Assembly: GCA_016711485.1 (NCBI GenBank)
Contig: JADJSX010000025.1
Location: forward strand, 248,001 to 312,000
DNA: 64,000 nt
Reading direction: 5' to 3'
Source: Leptospiraceae bacterium
Lineage (GTDB): Bacteria; Spirochaetota; Leptospiria; Leptospirales; Leptospiraceae
Below are positions 41,785-52,216 of the stretch, one piece after another (the stretch's first letter is position 1; the number at the start of each line of letters is the position of its first letter). The notes beneath the pieces were generated by a model. The model worked only from the letters and a program-made list of their open reading frames with translations, did no database searches and was not told the DNA's origin. The translations under genes and the position numbers were made by a program.

Positions 41785-42567
41785 TTATTCAAATACTGGT
41801 CTACGTTTTTCTTTTAATGCTTTCATTGCTTCTAACATATTATTTTTAATTGCAGGAACCGATAACCAATCACGAGAATTTTTTAGATGTAATTCGAAAT
41901 CGTCTAACGCTCTACGATTAATATTTTGTTTGGTGTATCGTACTGCGGATAATGGAAAACGGAATACAGATTCTAGTTTTTTGATCGAGAGTTTTCTTAG
42001 TTCTTCTTTCGTTGCTGCGATATCATCGATCATTCCTACTTCTTTTGCTTCAGGTCCTTTATAGGCAGCGGCTTCCATGCATATTTCATTCAACTTTGTT
42101 AGATTTATAGATTGTTGCAGTTTGTATACGAACATTCCTGGTAACGGTAACCCAAATCCGATTTCCGTAAAAGAAATACGACAGCCGGTAGAAAGCATGT
42201 AACGATAGTCGCAAGCGGAAGTCATCACTGCACCACCACCCATTGCGTGACCTGTTACTTCAGCTACTAGTGGTTTGTCGAATCGAAGCATTTCGCCGAA
42301 TAACAGACAAATTCCTCCAACAGCGTCAACTAGTTCATCAGGAGGAGTATTGATTAATGTTTCAGCATCCAATCCATTTGAAAAAAACTTTGGATTTTCG
42401 GAAGTTAAAATGGCTCCTTTGTAGGAATCATCTTCTTGAATTTCTTTCAAGATTGCAGCCAGTTCCTTCATGGTTGGTCTGGTTAAAGAATTTTGCTCGT
42501 TGGTTTGAATAGTGATTAATTCTGCTTTGCCACCACTTAGGTTCAAAGCCTCTCTTTTAAAGTTCAT
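41785..42567 (-). CDS. Enoyl-CoA hydratase/isomerase family protein
   Basis: A 260-residue crotonase-fold protein. The oxyanion-hole segments are SENPKFFSNGLDAET and GHAMGGGAVMTSACDYRYM; ISFTEIGFGLPLPG follows. The catalytic glutamates of true hydratases are only partly placed, so it may be an isomerase or related acyl-CoA enzyme. It has ATG at 42567 with an AGAGGTATC-type ribosome site upstream on this strand. The gene downstream of it is the esterase, 242 bases away. Confidence 0.85.
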   Translation of the reverse strand: MNFKREALNLSGGKAELITIQTNEQNSLTRPTMKELAAILKEIQEDDSYKGAILTSENPKFFSNGLDAETLINTPPDELVDAVGGICLLFGEMLRFDKPLVAEVTGHAMGGGAVMTSACDYRYMLSTGCRISFTEIGFGLPLPGMFVYKLQQSINLTKLNEICMEAAAYKGPEAKEVGMIDDIAATKEELRKLSIKKLESVFRFPLSAVRYTKQNINRRALDDFELHLKNSRDWLSVPAIKNNMLEAMKALKEKRRPVFE

Positions 42568-42575
42568 AGATACCT

Positions 42576-43286
42576 CTAGTTATTATTGTATGTAATTCGA
42601 ACTACATGGCTTTTGCCATCTTCATTGTTAATATTGGAAATGCCGTCATATTGTAAAAGCTTTTTTGTGTCTTTCTCATACACAAGTAAAATTGGGTTTA
42701 AAAATGCTGCGACCACAACATTGTTAATCTGCACTTTCATAAAAACAGCATCGGTGTTTTTGTATTTTCCTTCTTTTGTTTTTACTATTACAAAACCGAA
42801 ACAATCCATTTGAGACGGTGCACATAAGTTAAGGACTTTTTTATTTCCAGCAAGAATAGTATCCCAGTTTTCTCTCACAAAATAATCAAACCCGCCATCT
42901 ATGACAGCATTATTTGGAATTGAAATAGTTCCTTCTTTTATTTCTTCTTGGTTATTTTTACGGTAAATAAATTTAATTGAATTTCCAATTACACTTGCTC
43001 CCTCTATATATCCATCTCTAAAATCTTCCAATTTAAAATCTGCTCTGACAGGATTTTTTTGAAATACAATTTTCTTTTTTGCAAATACTTTTCCATTAAC
43101 GTCCTTGTATTCAATTTGGGAATACAAATGTTTTCCGTTTTCATAAAATTCTTCATGGTGATCGTAATACAAACGTTTTCCTGATTTTAAATCAAAGGCT
43201 TCCCCATTGAATTTTTTTGTTTCGATTGCGAATAACCCCTGTAATGCGCATAGAAAAAAAAATATAGATAATATACTTTGCTTCAT
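42576..43286 (-). CDS. Exported protein of unknown function
   Basis: I start it at ATG 43286, which has AGGAG upstream and opens a signal peptide (LSIFFFLCALQGLFA); the longer frame to 43433 is unlikely. The mature 215 residues look beta-rich and soluble, with KSGKRLYYDHHEEFYENGKH and a DCFGFVIVKT core. No family recognised. It is eight bases upstream of the enoyl-CoA hydratase start, so the two are likely co-transcribed. Confidence 0.65.
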   Translation of the reverse strand: MKQSILSIFFFLCALQGLFAIETKKFNGEAFDLKSGKRLYYDHHEEFYENGKHLYSQIEYKDVNGKVFAKKKIVFQKNPVRADFKLEDFRDGYIEGASVIGNSIKFIYRKNNQEEIKEGTISIPNNAVIDGGFDYFVRENWDTILAGNKKVLNLCAPSQMDCFGFVIVKTKEGKYKNTDAVFMKVQINNVVVAAFLNPILLVYEKDTKKLLQYDGISNINNEDGKSHVVRITYNNN

Positions 43287-43494
43287 AAACTCTCCTGTTA
43301 TATTAGTATTGTAATCTCCGAAATTCCACCCTTTCGCTTTGCTCACTCTCCCGCCAAGCGATGTCGGGTATCTATTGCCAAGGCTGTTCCTGATATTCCT
43401 GATTAAAAATTTCGGGAATAACTTTGGCGGCACTTTAACATCTTAGACTTAAAAAACACTTGAAGTTAAGAAGGTAAGATAAAATGCTAATTCT

Positions 43495-44127
43495 ATGCAA
43501 GTAGAAATTTGGTCAGATATAATGTGTCCTTTTTGTTATATTGGAAAACGGAAATTTGAAGCAGCACTTGAGAAATTTCCCAAGAAAAACGAAGTCGAAA
43601 TTATTTGGAAAAGTTACCAACTTGATCCAACTATCAAAGCTCAACCTGATAAAGACATTTATACCTATTTAGCTGAGGCAAAAGGCCAGTCGCTTGATTG
43701 GTCGGTAAAAATGCATGAAAATGTTGTAAATATGGCAAAGTCTGTTGGGCTCGAGTATAATTTTGATAAGGCGGTGATTGCCAATTCCTTTGACGCACAT
43801 CGTTTAATCCAGTTTGCTAAAAAACACGGACTAGGAGACGCGATTGAAGAAAAATTATTCAAAGCCTATTTCACAGAAGGGAAAAATTTTGCAGACCATG
43901 AAATTCTTGCCCAATTAGGTGAAGAGATTGGACTAAATAGAGAAGAAATTTTGAAGTTATTATCTGGGGACTCTCTTGCGGATAACGTTCGATTGGATAT
44001 AGAAGAAGGAATGCGACTTGGACTACGAGGAGTTCCATTTTTTGTATTTAATCGCAAAGTCGGAGTTGCCGGTGCACAAGACAGTGAAATTTTCTTACAA
44101 GCTTTGAACGAAGCTGACAAAACATAA
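43495..44127 (+). CDS. DsbA-family oxidoreductase (FrnE-like)
   Basis: A 210-residue cytoplasmic thioredoxin-fold protein with the redox site CPFC in SDIMCPFCYIGKRKFE, the helical insert typical of DsbA, and a cis-proline at RGVPFFVFN. FrnE-like members act in dithiol oxidation or glutathione-type reactions. No signal peptide. It ends 20 bases before gpmI, so they may share a transcript. Confidence 0.9.
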   Translation: MQVEIWSDIMCPFCYIGKRKFEAALEKFPKKNEVEIIWKSYQLDPTIKAQPDKDIYTYLAEAKGQSLDWSVKMHENVVNMAKSVGLEYNFDKAVIANSFDAHRLIQFAKKHGLGDAIEEKLFKAYFTEGKNFADHEILAQLGEEIGLNREEILKLLSGDSLADNVRLDIEEGMRLGLRGVPFFVFNRKVGVAGAQDSEIFLQALNEADKT

Positions 44128-44147
44128 TTATAAATCTTGAGGACTAA

Positions 44148-45794
44148 ATGTTAAAATTAATCAAAAAACAAAATCTAAAATCCGTTACAGACAAAGTATT
44201 ACTAGTTATTCTAGATGGCGTCGGTTACACCGAAAAAGGCGCTGATGCAGGAAACGCAATAGCTGGCGCAAAACTTCCTACTCTTGGTCATCTCTGGACA
44301 AATCATTCTACTATTCATATTAAGGCGCATGGAAAAGCAGTGGGTATGCCGTCTGACGATGATATGGGAAATTCTGAAGTGGGGCATAACGTTCTTGGTT
44401 GTGGAAGAATTTTTGACCAAGGTGCTAAACTTGTTAGTAATTCCATTGACTCTGGCGAAATGTTTCAGGGAAATGTCTGGAAGGAATTAATAACAAATGC
44501 TAAAACTAAAAAATCAACTTTGCACTTTCTTGGATTACTTTCTGACGGAAATGTTCACAGTCATATCGAACACTTAAAAGCAATGATTACTGCTTCCAAA
44601 AAAGAAGGAGTTTCGAAAGTTCGAATTCATATTTTACTCGATGGTCGTGATGTTCCTGAAAAGTCCGCATTGGAATACGTTCGTCCGTTCGAAGTATTTT
44701 TATCGGATTTACGCAGTGCTGACTTCGATGTTAAGATTGCATCCGGTGGTGGACGTATGACGATTACGATGGATCGTTATGAGGCAGACTGGTCGATGGT
44801 AGAGCGCGGTTGGAATTTTCATGTGAAGGGAGAAGGACGAACTTTTTTTTCCGCCGAAGAGGCAATTGAAACATTTCGAAAAGAAGATCCTGCGGTAATT
44901 GACCAGTATCTCCCTGGATTCGTGGTCGGAGATACGAATGGTCCAGTTGGAAAAATTGTGGACGGAGACTCTGTTGTATTCTTTAATTTCCGAGGTGATA
45001 GGGCAATCGAAATTAGCCTCGCACTTACTGCGGACAATTTTGATAAATTCAATCGTGGAAAGAAACCTGATGTATATTATGCTGGAATGATGCAATACGA
45101 TGGAGACTTAAAACTTCCTGACAAATACCTCGTAACCCCTCCGGCAATTGATCGTACTTTAAGTGAATATTTAATTGGCGAAAAATTACAACAATACGCA
45201 ATTTCCGAAACCCAAAAATACGGACACGTAACATTCTTCTGGAATGGAAATAAAAGCGGCTATTTGGATAAAAATTTCGAAACTTTCCAAGAAATTCCAT
45301 CTGATGTAATTCCATTTGACCAAGCACCTGAAATGAAAGCAAAGGAAATTACTGATACTTTAATTTCTGCTTTGGAGGATAATAAATATAATTTCCTAAG
45401 GGTCAATTATGCAAATGGTGACATGGTAGGGCATACTGGTAATTATGCGGCTACAGTAAGAAGTCTTGAATTTTTAGACACTTGTATGGCGCGGCTACAG
45501 GCTGCTTGCGACAAGAATGGTTACACATTGTTAGTTACTGCCGACCACGGAAATGCAGATGAAATGTACCAACTCGACAAAAAAGGAAACCCGCAAAAGG
45601 CAGGCGAAAAGTTTGTTCCTAAAACAAGTCATACTTTAAACCCAGTGAATCTTGTTATTTACGATAAAGATAATCGTTGGAAACTAAAAGGTGATTCTGA
45701 CTCTGGTCTAGGTAATATTGCGGCGACAGTTTTGGATTTGCTTGGTTATGACGCACCAGAAGGATATTTACCTAGTTTATTGGAGAGGGTATAG
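44148..45794 (+). CDS. gpmI: Cofactor-independent phosphoglycerate mutase
   Basis: It interconverts 3- and 2-phosphoglycerate in glycolysis with two manganese ions. The start VLLVILDGVGYTEKG gives the first metal aspartate, DDDMGNSEVGHN the catalytic serine, and TVLVTADHGNADEM-type text the late metal site (here LLVTADHGNADEMYQ). Length 548 matches the family. A restriction-modification pair was inserted between this gene and lnt. Confidence 0.96.
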   Translation: MLKLIKKQNLKSVTDKVLLVILDGVGYTEKGADAGNAIAGAKLPTLGHLWTNHSTIHIKAHGKAVGMPSDDDMGNSEVGHNVLGCGRIFDQGAKLVSNSIDSGEMFQGNVWKELITNAKTKKSTLHFLGLLSDGNVHSHIEHLKAMITASKKEGVSKVRIHILLDGRDVPEKSALEYVRPFEVFLSDLRSADFDVKIASGGGRMTITMDRYEADWSMVERGWNFHVKGEGRTFFSAEEAIETFRKEDPAVIDQYLPGFVVGDTNGPVGKIVDGDSVVFFNFRGDRAIEISLALTADNFDKFNRGKKPDVYYAGMMQYDGDLKLPDKYLVTPPAIDRTLSEYLIGEKLQQYAISETQKYGHVTFFWNGNKSGYLDKNFETFQEIPSDVIPFDQAPEMKAKEITDTLISALEDNKYNFLRVNYANGDMVGHTGNYAATVRSLEFLDTCMARLQAACDKNGYTLLVTADHGNADEMYQLDKKGNPQKAGEKFVPKTSHTLNPVNLVIYDKDNRWKLKGDSDSGLGNIAATVLDLLGYDAPEGYLPSLLERV

Positions 45795-45847
45795 TTAGAA
45801 TAAAGATTGTTGGAATTTAAAAATTTCTACGATAATTATGTTAAGCA

Positions 45848-48800
45848 ATGAAAATGAAAGAAGTAGATAAAAACTTACTAGAATCAATCGGATTTTCAAA
45901 GAATGATTTCGTAGTCAAGGAATCATTCTTTCCCGAAAAAGATTTAATAAAAGAAAGAGTTGAAGTATTTTTCTATGAGGCGAAAGGAAATTCTGAATTT
46001 AATTTTTATCTATTTTCTGCAGATCAAATTTCCGATTCAGACTTAAATAAAATTCATAACCGAGTCTGGAATGAATACAGAACGAAGCTCTACTTTACAC
46101 GAACAAAAGAAAAGTTTAGCGCATATCCTGCATTAACCAATGCAAATGATAAGTTTTTTCTATTTGAAGAATTGTTAGAAAAAAAATCTGACTCACATCT
46201 AGCGGATAAAGTCAACAAAGCCCAAATTGATACGGGATATTTATGGCTTAAATACTTTGATATTATAAAACAAAAACAAAAAAAGTTTAAAACTGTCCAC
46301 GAGGAATTAATCAGTGCTTTAATCAGTCTTAGGAAAAAACTTGTCCTTATATTTAAAAGATTTAAAGAATCAGAAACACGAAGAGACTTTATAATTCAAG
46401 CACTCATTGATAGAACGCTATTCATAAAATTTTTAGAAGATAAACATATCATTAATTCTTATTTCTATAATTATTATTTTGACAGGAATTGTAATTTTGA
46501 AACTTTTCTTACAGAAAAAAATACTTCTAATATCAATCAGCTTTTTCATTTAATCAATACAATTTTTGATAATTCTCTTTTCAAAGATCCAGAGATTGAA
46601 GAAAAATATTTAAACAAAGAAGTTTTAGAATGTATTCTTTCTACAATTCAGAGGGAAGATAAAGATGGACAACTTTCTTTATTCAATTTTGAGTTTGATG
46701 TTATTCCAGTAGAATTTATTGGGCATATCTACCAAGCATTTTTATCTGGCAAAAAAAGCTCGGAAGGAATTGTTTATACGCCTGAGAATCTTGCAAAAAT
46801 TATAAATGAAAAAGTAATTCGAAATTCTAAGAATGGAAAAGTATTAGACCCATCTTGCGGTTCTGGCGTTTTCCTTGTATTAGCCCTTAGACAATTGATA
46901 AAAAATAATAATTGGAAAACAAAAGATGTAGAAGAAATTTTACAAAAGAGAATCGAATTACTTTCCAAAAGTATTTTTGGAATAGAAAAAGATCCAGAAG
47001 CTTATCGGATTACCTACTTTTCTTTGTATCTTGAATTACTGAATGATATTGAACCAGAAAAGATTAAAAAACTTATTATTGAAAAAATTGAAAAGTTAAA
47101 AAATAAAAAAGAGGAATTTAAATTATTCTCCATCAATTTTTCAAATAACATTCTTTGTGGAAATTCTTTAGATACAGTAAATCCTAAATTTGAAAATACG
47201 AAATTTGATTTTATTGTTGGGAATCCGCCTTGGAAAGCGATCAGAGAAGATGATGAAGAAGTTCCTTACTGGGAAAGGAAAAAAGAAATTGCCGGTTTCA
47301 GACAATTATCCCAACTCTTTATGTTGAAATTAGAAGATTGGGAAAATACGAATACTCGCTTTGGTTTCGTATTGAATAGTTCTAATTTTTTTAACGAAAA
47401 ATCAGAGAAGTTCAGAAATCATTTTTTTAAAAAATATAAAATGGAAGAATATTATGATCTTTCCAAAGTGAAAGATTTAGTTTTTGAAAACGCAAAAGAA
47501 TCTGCTTCCGTAATAATTTTTTCGAATCCATACGAAGAAGGAAATAGTTTTCCATTCTACCAATTTCAACATAATACTTTTTCAAAATTGATGAATACAG
47601 TGTTTATTAGTAAAGAGGATACTAATATTGTTAAACAGGATGAGTTAATAGGAAACAGTTTACTATTAATAAAAGAACAAGACAGAAAAATTATAAATAA
47701 ACTCGAAAATTTAAAGTATTTTTCCCCATTAAGTGAATATTTGGAAATTCTAAATCGAGGGTTATTTAATAGTCGCGGCATAGCCATTGTTAGCTCCGAA
47801 AAAGTTATGAATCATTTTAAAATCGAAAAAAAGAATTGGAATAACAAAAGCGATGACGAACAAAAAATAATAAGAAAGCAATACAAAAATATTTTCTTAA
47901 AGCCTAAAGAAAATAAAATATATAATATTCCTTTTATTGATTCAAAAGATTTGAGTGCTTATGAAATTATTTCCAATTCTGGTTATTTATCTAAATTAGA
48001 TAGAGAAAAGAAAAAGGATAAATTCGACAGGGCACGCGAAGAAATATTATTTATTGGAGAAAAAATAATATATAAGAGATTAGGGGATACATTAGATGCA
48101 ATTTTTTCGAAGGAGCATATTTATTTTTCTGATAACTTGAATACTATAAAATTAAAGGATAAAGGAAAAAACTACCTTATACTTTCTATACTCAATTCTA
48201 AACTTATGAACTATTTTATAAATACAAAATATCGAAAAAGACAGACTGATTCACACCCAAAGATAAATGAAAATGATATAAATAAAATTCCCATCCCCAA
48301 AAGGATTGACCCTGAACTCTTAAAGGAAATAAATTCATTAAGCAAGAAGCTATGTGAAGGAACTCTTAGATACACAGAAGAAGTGCGTAGAAAGATAGAT
48401 GATTTGATTTATGAATTGTATGATTTGAATATTCTAGAAATTGATAGAATTGAAGATTCATATATTGATAAAAACAAATTAGTCGATGATGAAAATTTGA
48501 AAGAGTATTGTAAGGTCTTTTATCAAATATTTCATGGAAAGATAAATAAAGATTCCAAAATGCTTTTCGAGGTTTATAAACCAGACAATAGCCTTCCTTT
48601 AAACCTTGTAGGAATAAAAGTAACTTTTATAAAAAAAGCGGGTAAACAGTATTATTCGGAGCCAATATTTGATACTTTAAAAAAATTCATATCTTCAATT
48701 TTAGAAAATTCAAACAATTATAACTTTTTATTTTTGCAAAATATTTTTTTTGGGAAAGAATGTATTTATCTCATAAAAGAAAATCGACTTAGAAATTGGA

Positions 48801-48856
48801 GTAAGTCGCAGGCAGCTAATGATGTAAATGAAATCATTCGGAGAGTTTCTGAATGA
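45848..48856 (+). CDS. N6-adenine DNA methyltransferase (restriction-modification)
   Basis: A 1002-residue protein with the SAM site LDPSCGSGVFLV (D334 to V343) and the catalytic NPPW (459-462), the N6-adenine type. The N-terminal 300 residues are helical and not assigned. The C-terminal third holds a target-recognition-like region with IKLKDKGKNYLILSI and PKINENDINKIPIPKR, as in Eco57I-type enzymes. No nuclease motif is clear within it; the overlapping next gene probably supplies it. The start is ATG 45848 or 45854. Confidence 0.85.
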   Translation: MKMKEVDKNLLESIGFSKNDFVVKESFFPEKDLIKERVEVFFYEAKGNSEFNFYLFSADQISDSDLNKIHNRVWNEYRTKLYFTRTKEKFSAYPALTNANDKFFLFEELLEKKSDSHLADKVNKAQIDTGYLWLKYFDIIKQKQKKFKTVHEELISALISLRKKLVLIFKRFKESETRRDFIIQALIDRTLFIKFLEDKHIINSYFYNYYFDRNCNFETFLTEKNTSNINQLFHLINTIFDNSLFKDPEIEEKYLNKEVLECILSTIQREDKDGQLSLFNFEFDVIPVEFIGHIYQAFLSGKKSSEGIVYTPENLAKIINEKVIRNSKNGKVLDPSCGSGVFLVLALRQLIKNNNWKTKDVEEILQKRIELLSKSIFGIEKDPEAYRITYFSLYLELLNDIEPEKIKKLIIEKIEKLKNKKEEFKLFSINFSNNILCGNSLDTVNPKFENTKFDFIVGNPPWKAIREDDEEVPYWERKKEIAGFRQLSQLFMLKLEDWENTNTRFGFVLNSSNFFNEKSEKFRNHFFKKYKMEEYYDLSKVKDLVFENAKESASVIIFSNPYEEGNSFPFYQFQHNTFSKLMNTVFISKEDTNIVKQDELIGNSLLLIKEQDRKIINKLENLKYFSPLSEYLEILNRGLFNSRGIAIVSSEKVMNHFKIEKKNWNNKSDDEQKIIRKQYKNIFLKPKENKIYNIPFIDSKDLSAYEIISNSGYLSKLDREKKKDKFDRAREEILFIGEKIIYKRLGDTLDAIFSKEHIYFSDNLNTIKLKDKGKNYLILSILNSKLMNYFINTKYRKRQTDSHPKINENDINKIPIPKRIDPELLKEINSLSKKLCEGTLRYTEEVRRKIDDLIYELYDLNILEIDRIEDSYIDKNKLVDDENLKEYCKVFYQIFHGKINKDSKMLFEVYKPDNSLPLNLVGIKVTFIKKAGKQYYSEPIFDTLKKFISSILENSNNYNFLFLQNIFFGKECIYLIKENRLRNWSKSQAANDVNEIIRRVSE

Positions 48857-49590
48857 AAAATACAAAGTTTGAACTTTCACTTGAAATAGAAAACTTAAAT
48901 AATAAAGAAGCATCCGATCTATTAAAGCATATTCAAAGAACAAAACGAAATAATGAAGATTGGATTTTACTATTTTTTCGTTTTATTATTAATTTTTATT
49001 ATAGTATTGAGAATAAGCAATATTATGCGGATAAAGATGAAAAAACAATAAAAATTTCGATTAAGAAATTTCATAAAAAAGATCGAAACTATTCGAGCGA
49101 ATTTATTTTAAATCTTGAACCAAGCAATGTCAATGAAGAACAAGAAGGGTTTTACGATTTAAAATTTGAACACAATGACTGGGACAGAAATAAATATTTT
49201 GCTATGGAAGCTAAGTGTCTCGATAACACTTCTGAATCAATAAAGCAATATATTCATTGTCATAAATATCCAAATAAAATTAAAACAGAAGATGGTGGAG
49301 TTTATCGTTTCCTCTCTTTGAAGTATTCTAAGGATTTAAACTTTGGCGGAATGATTGGTTTTATTCAGAAGGGAAATTCTGATGAGATTATTCAAAAAAC
49401 AAAGGAATCGTTAGAAATGCTAAAACTCAAAGAAGCTAATTCAGAAGAAGAGTTCGGTCATAATTTGGATGAAAGTTTGTTCTCTCAACAAATTGAAGAT
49501 TTCCCAAATTCTTTTTATTCAAAACACAGCAGAAAATCCAAGAAAGAGTCAATACTCTTATATCATATCTTTTTAGACTTTACGAAATGA
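48853..49590 (+). CDS. Probable restriction endonuclease partner of the methyltransferase
   Basis: A 245-residue protein whose start overlaps the methyltransferase stop (ATGA). The central text YFAMEAKCL holds E119-x-K121, a PD-(D/E)xK-type site with an upstream acidic residue near D102. VYRFLSLKYS and NFGGMIGFIQKG follow and resemble small proteins encoded beside N6 methyltransferases. It is therefore likely the cutting subunit of a type II-like system. No homologue with known specificity is claimed. Confidence 0.6.
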   Translation: MKNTKFELSLEIENLNNKEASDLLKHIQRTKRNNEDWILLFFRFIINFYYSIENKQYYADKDEKTIKISIKKFHKKDRNYSSEFILNLEPSNVNEEQEGFYDLKFEHNDWDRNKYFAMEAKCLDNTSESIKQYIHCHKYPNKIKTEDGGVYRFLSLKYSKDLNFGGMIGFIQKGNSDEIIQKTKESLEMLKLKEANSEEEFGHNLDESLFSQQIEDFPNSFYSKHSRKSKKESILLYHIFLDFTK

Positions 49591-49617
49591 AAAATCTAAG
49601 ATACAACGGGGCTAATA

Positions 49618-51366
49618 GTGAATAACCATTTTTCTAAATTCAAAAAATCCATATTCTTCAATACATTCTGTTATCTCTGGGTAGGAATTTTTTCTACGTT
49701 AGCATTTGTTCCTTATGGATTTAGTGAACTTGTATTCATTGCTCCATTTGGATTATTCTGGATTGAAGAAAAATACCGCGGACAATACAAAGTACTACTC
49801 AAAAAGGGACTTTTGTTTTCTATCTTCTTTATAACTTTTTCTTACTACTGGATTAACTATATGTTGATGGTTTTTGGAGGATTCCCAGTTTTTATGGCAA
49901 TTCCTCTCTTTATTCTATATGGATTAATCGTAAATTGGAAGTTCGGGGTAATCATGGTTTTGCTCAGCTATTTTCGGAAGAAAGTAGGACGACACAATAT
50001 TTTTCTACCGGGCTTCATTGTTATTATCGCTGAATTTTTTACTTGGCAGATTTTTCCTTGGTACTATGGAAATTTATTAGCGGGTAATTTTATTTTATCG
50101 CAAGTAGTCGAGTACACAGGAGTTTACGGCCTTTCGATTCTTGTGTTCATTGTCTCCTATCCATTTTTTCAATATCCAATTTGGAAAATTATAAAATCCA
50201 AATCACACAAATACAAATCGCTTACAGCGCGTTATTTACTCCAATCTCTTTCCGTATTACTTCTATTTGCCGCCGTTGGTGGAATTTTATTTTGGAAGTG
50301 GAATTCTGTAGAGCCAGCTTATTCAAAACAAGTTTTAATTATCCAACCAGATGCTCCTCTTGAGTTTAGAGATGGACGCGTGCGGGAAACCATGGAAGCA
50401 CTTATGAATCGAATTGAGCGTCTTGTGATAGAAGGCTCTGAATCTAAAAGACCTGACTTGATAGTGTTACCCGAATCTGGTGTTCCCTTTTACTCGACGC
50501 GAAACGCACTCGAAACTACCAGTTATGATTTGATTTATTGGGCGAGATTTGAGGCTTTGATTTACCAGCTTAGCAATCGGTTTAAAGCAAATTTTTATTT
50601 TAATGAGCTAGATGCTTCTTTTGCAGAAAATAAACCCTCTCGTGAAAATTTACGTTTTCATAATAGTTCTACTTTGTTTGATCCGAATGGAAATCGGGGC
50701 GAGTTTTATCGTAAGTCTTACTTACTTGCATTTGGTGAATACATCCCGTTTGGCGAAACTTTTCCAATTCTATATAAAATCATTCCGCAAATCGGTAGAT
50801 TTATTCCTGGGGCAGAACAAAACCTAATTACTTATTTCAAAAATAAGAATGAGGCTAATTTTAATAAGTCGCATCTAAAATGGGTTGATTCCAGTTTTAT
50901 GAATATGCAAGCACACCGAGACTACTACAAAGAAAATATTTCCGAGTTAGAAACTGCCGGAAAATTTCTTCCGTTAATTTGTTACGAAGTAATTTTACCA
51001 GAATTCGTTCGTAAATTTTACAAAACCGAAATGCCTGACTTCATTGTAAATATCACAAATGATAAATGGTATGGAAAAACAGTGGAGAGTTACGAACACT
51101 TAGAACTTGCCAGACTTCGTTCGATTGAGTTTCGTCGTTGGATGATCCGTTCTACTAATTCAGGAACTTCTGCTTTTGTAGATCATATGGGAAGAATTGT
51201 AAATAATACCATGACTGATTTGGGGACGAGTGAATACTATTCTAGTCGAGTAGATGTAATTTCATCTAGTCCAACTTTCTATGTTCGGTTTGGGAATTTA
51301 CTTGTGTGGTTATTTATCGTTATCTGCTCTGGATATTTCGGGTGGAAGATTTATCGTAAAAGATAA
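49618..51366 (+). CDS. lnt: Apolipoprotein N-acyltransferase
   Basis: It adds the third acyl chain to lipoproteins at the inner membrane. The start is GTG 49618. The first 240 residues hold about seven membrane spans, and a nitrilase-like domain follows with catalytic Glu (LIVLPESGVPF), Lys (FYRKSYLLAFGEYIPFGE) and Cys (LPLICYEVILP). A C-terminal span closes it. The 582-residue length is slightly above the E. coli protein. It fits the many lipoproteins in the window. Confidence 0.95.
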   Translation: MNNHFSKFKKSIFFNTFCYLWVGIFSTLAFVPYGFSELVFIAPFGLFWIEEKYRGQYKVLLKKGLLFSIFFITFSYYWINYMLMVFGGFPVFMAIPLFILYGLIVNWKFGVIMVLLSYFRKKVGRHNIFLPGFIVIIAEFFTWQIFPWYYGNLLAGNFILSQVVEYTGVYGLSILVFIVSYPFFQYPIWKIIKSKSHKYKSLTARYLLQSLSVLLLFAAVGGILFWKWNSVEPAYSKQVLIIQPDAPLEFRDGRVRETMEALMNRIERLVIEGSESKRPDLIVLPESGVPFYSTRNALETTSYDLIYWARFEALIYQLSNRFKANFYFNELDASFAENKPSRENLRFHNSSTLFDPNGNRGEFYRKSYLLAFGEYIPFGETFPILYKIIPQIGRFIPGAEQNLITYFKNKNEANFNKSHLKWVDSSFMNMQAHRDYYKENISELETAGKFLPLICYEVILPEFVRKFYKTEMPDFIVNITNDKWYGKTVESYEHLELARLRSIEFRRWMIRSTNSGTSAFVDHMGRIVNNTMTDLGTSEYYSSRVDVISSSPTFYVRFGNLLVWLFIVICSGYFGWKIYRKR

Positions 51367-51475
51367 TGAGCTATTTGCCACAGAGGCACCGAGACACAGA
51401 GTTATGGAGAGATTAATATATAAAAAATAATAAAAAGCCTAAACCTGTCATATTGTATTTAAGAGAGATTGGACA

Positions 51476-51667
51476 ATGACCCCTGATGAATATAGAAAAC
51501 TTTCAAAGGAAGATAAAAAAAAATTCCGTGAAGATTTTATAAACCCTCCCGATGACTTGCCAGTTGAATATACTGATGAAAGCACGGTTGACCCCAAAGT
51601 CTTAAATTGGACTCCTGAACAAGTTGCAGCGTATAATAAGCACTATGAAAGAATTTCAAAGTATTAA
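51476..51667 (+). CDS. Small acidic protein of unknown function
   Basis: A 63-residue charged protein beginning MTPDEYRKLSKEDKKKF, with a WTPEQVAAYNKHYERI end. AGAGATTGGAC is a weak ribosome site. It looks like a real short gene from its composition, but no function can be named. The spacer before it contains a CCACAGAGGCACCGAGACAC stretch common as scattered sequence in bacteria. Confidence 0.5.
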   Translation: MTPDEYRKLSKEDKKKFREDFINPPDDLPVEYTDESTVDPKVLNWTPEQVAAYNKHYERISKY

Positions 51668-51725
51668 CAATGAAACGCACTGAGTTAAGATCACTTTGTT
51701 TATATGATGTGCGTAATCCTTTAAA

Positions 51726-52181
51726 TCATCCCAAGAACCTATCCTTCAACTCAGGTGTAGGCATACGACAAGATTCCGACTTACCGAACCATCTGTAGCG
51801 GTTACGAGCTATATACTCATAGATTAGATCACGAAAAGAAGTAGGCAGAATTTTTCCAATAGAAATGAATTTGTAGATTCCGTCAAGATATTCTGCTATG
51901 CGAAGGACTGCGTCGGACTTGGTATAAAAAATTCCATCTTCAAAATAGAGGATCGAATTCAGAGAATTTAATTCTTTACAAATATCTTCATTTAACAGTA
52001 ATAAACCGTTAGAGGTATAAAATTTATTTTCAGTGGAAGAATTTTCAATCAAGTTTTGAGCAAATTCTGATTGCAATGAGGCAAATCGAAATTTCTTTTT
52101 CGAGTCATGGTCAATGATAAAATTCACCGAGGTGTTACAAAGATTACATACTCCATCGAATAGAATCACTCTAAAAATCAT
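51726..52181 (-). CDS. DCC-family thiol-disulfide oxidoreductase-like protein
   Basis: A 151-residue protein opening ILFDGVCNLCNTSVNFIIDHD, the DxxCxxC signature of the DCC (DUF393) family, which is thioredoxin-like. LQSEFAQNLIE and YRWFGKSESC continue the family pattern. Its reaction is not established. It is divergent from the QueD-like gene; the 35-base spacer carries both start regions. Confidence 0.88.
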   Translation of the reverse strand: MIFRVILFDGVCNLCNTSVNFIIDHDSKKKFRFASLQSEFAQNLIENSSTENKFYTSNGLLLLNEDICKELNSLNSILYFEDGIFYTKSDAVLRIAEYLDGIYKFISIGKILPTSFRDLIYEYIARNRYRWFGKSESCRMPTPELKDRFLG

Positions 52182-52216
52182 TTGACATTACCTTAAATAA
52201 TTTACAGTCTACTTTC

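Noticed and set aside
51372..51405. CCACAGAGGCACCGAGACACAGAG stretch, with a similar one near 52627
   Set aside because: This text is seen scattered in many bacterial genomes; two short diverged hits do not support a defined element.
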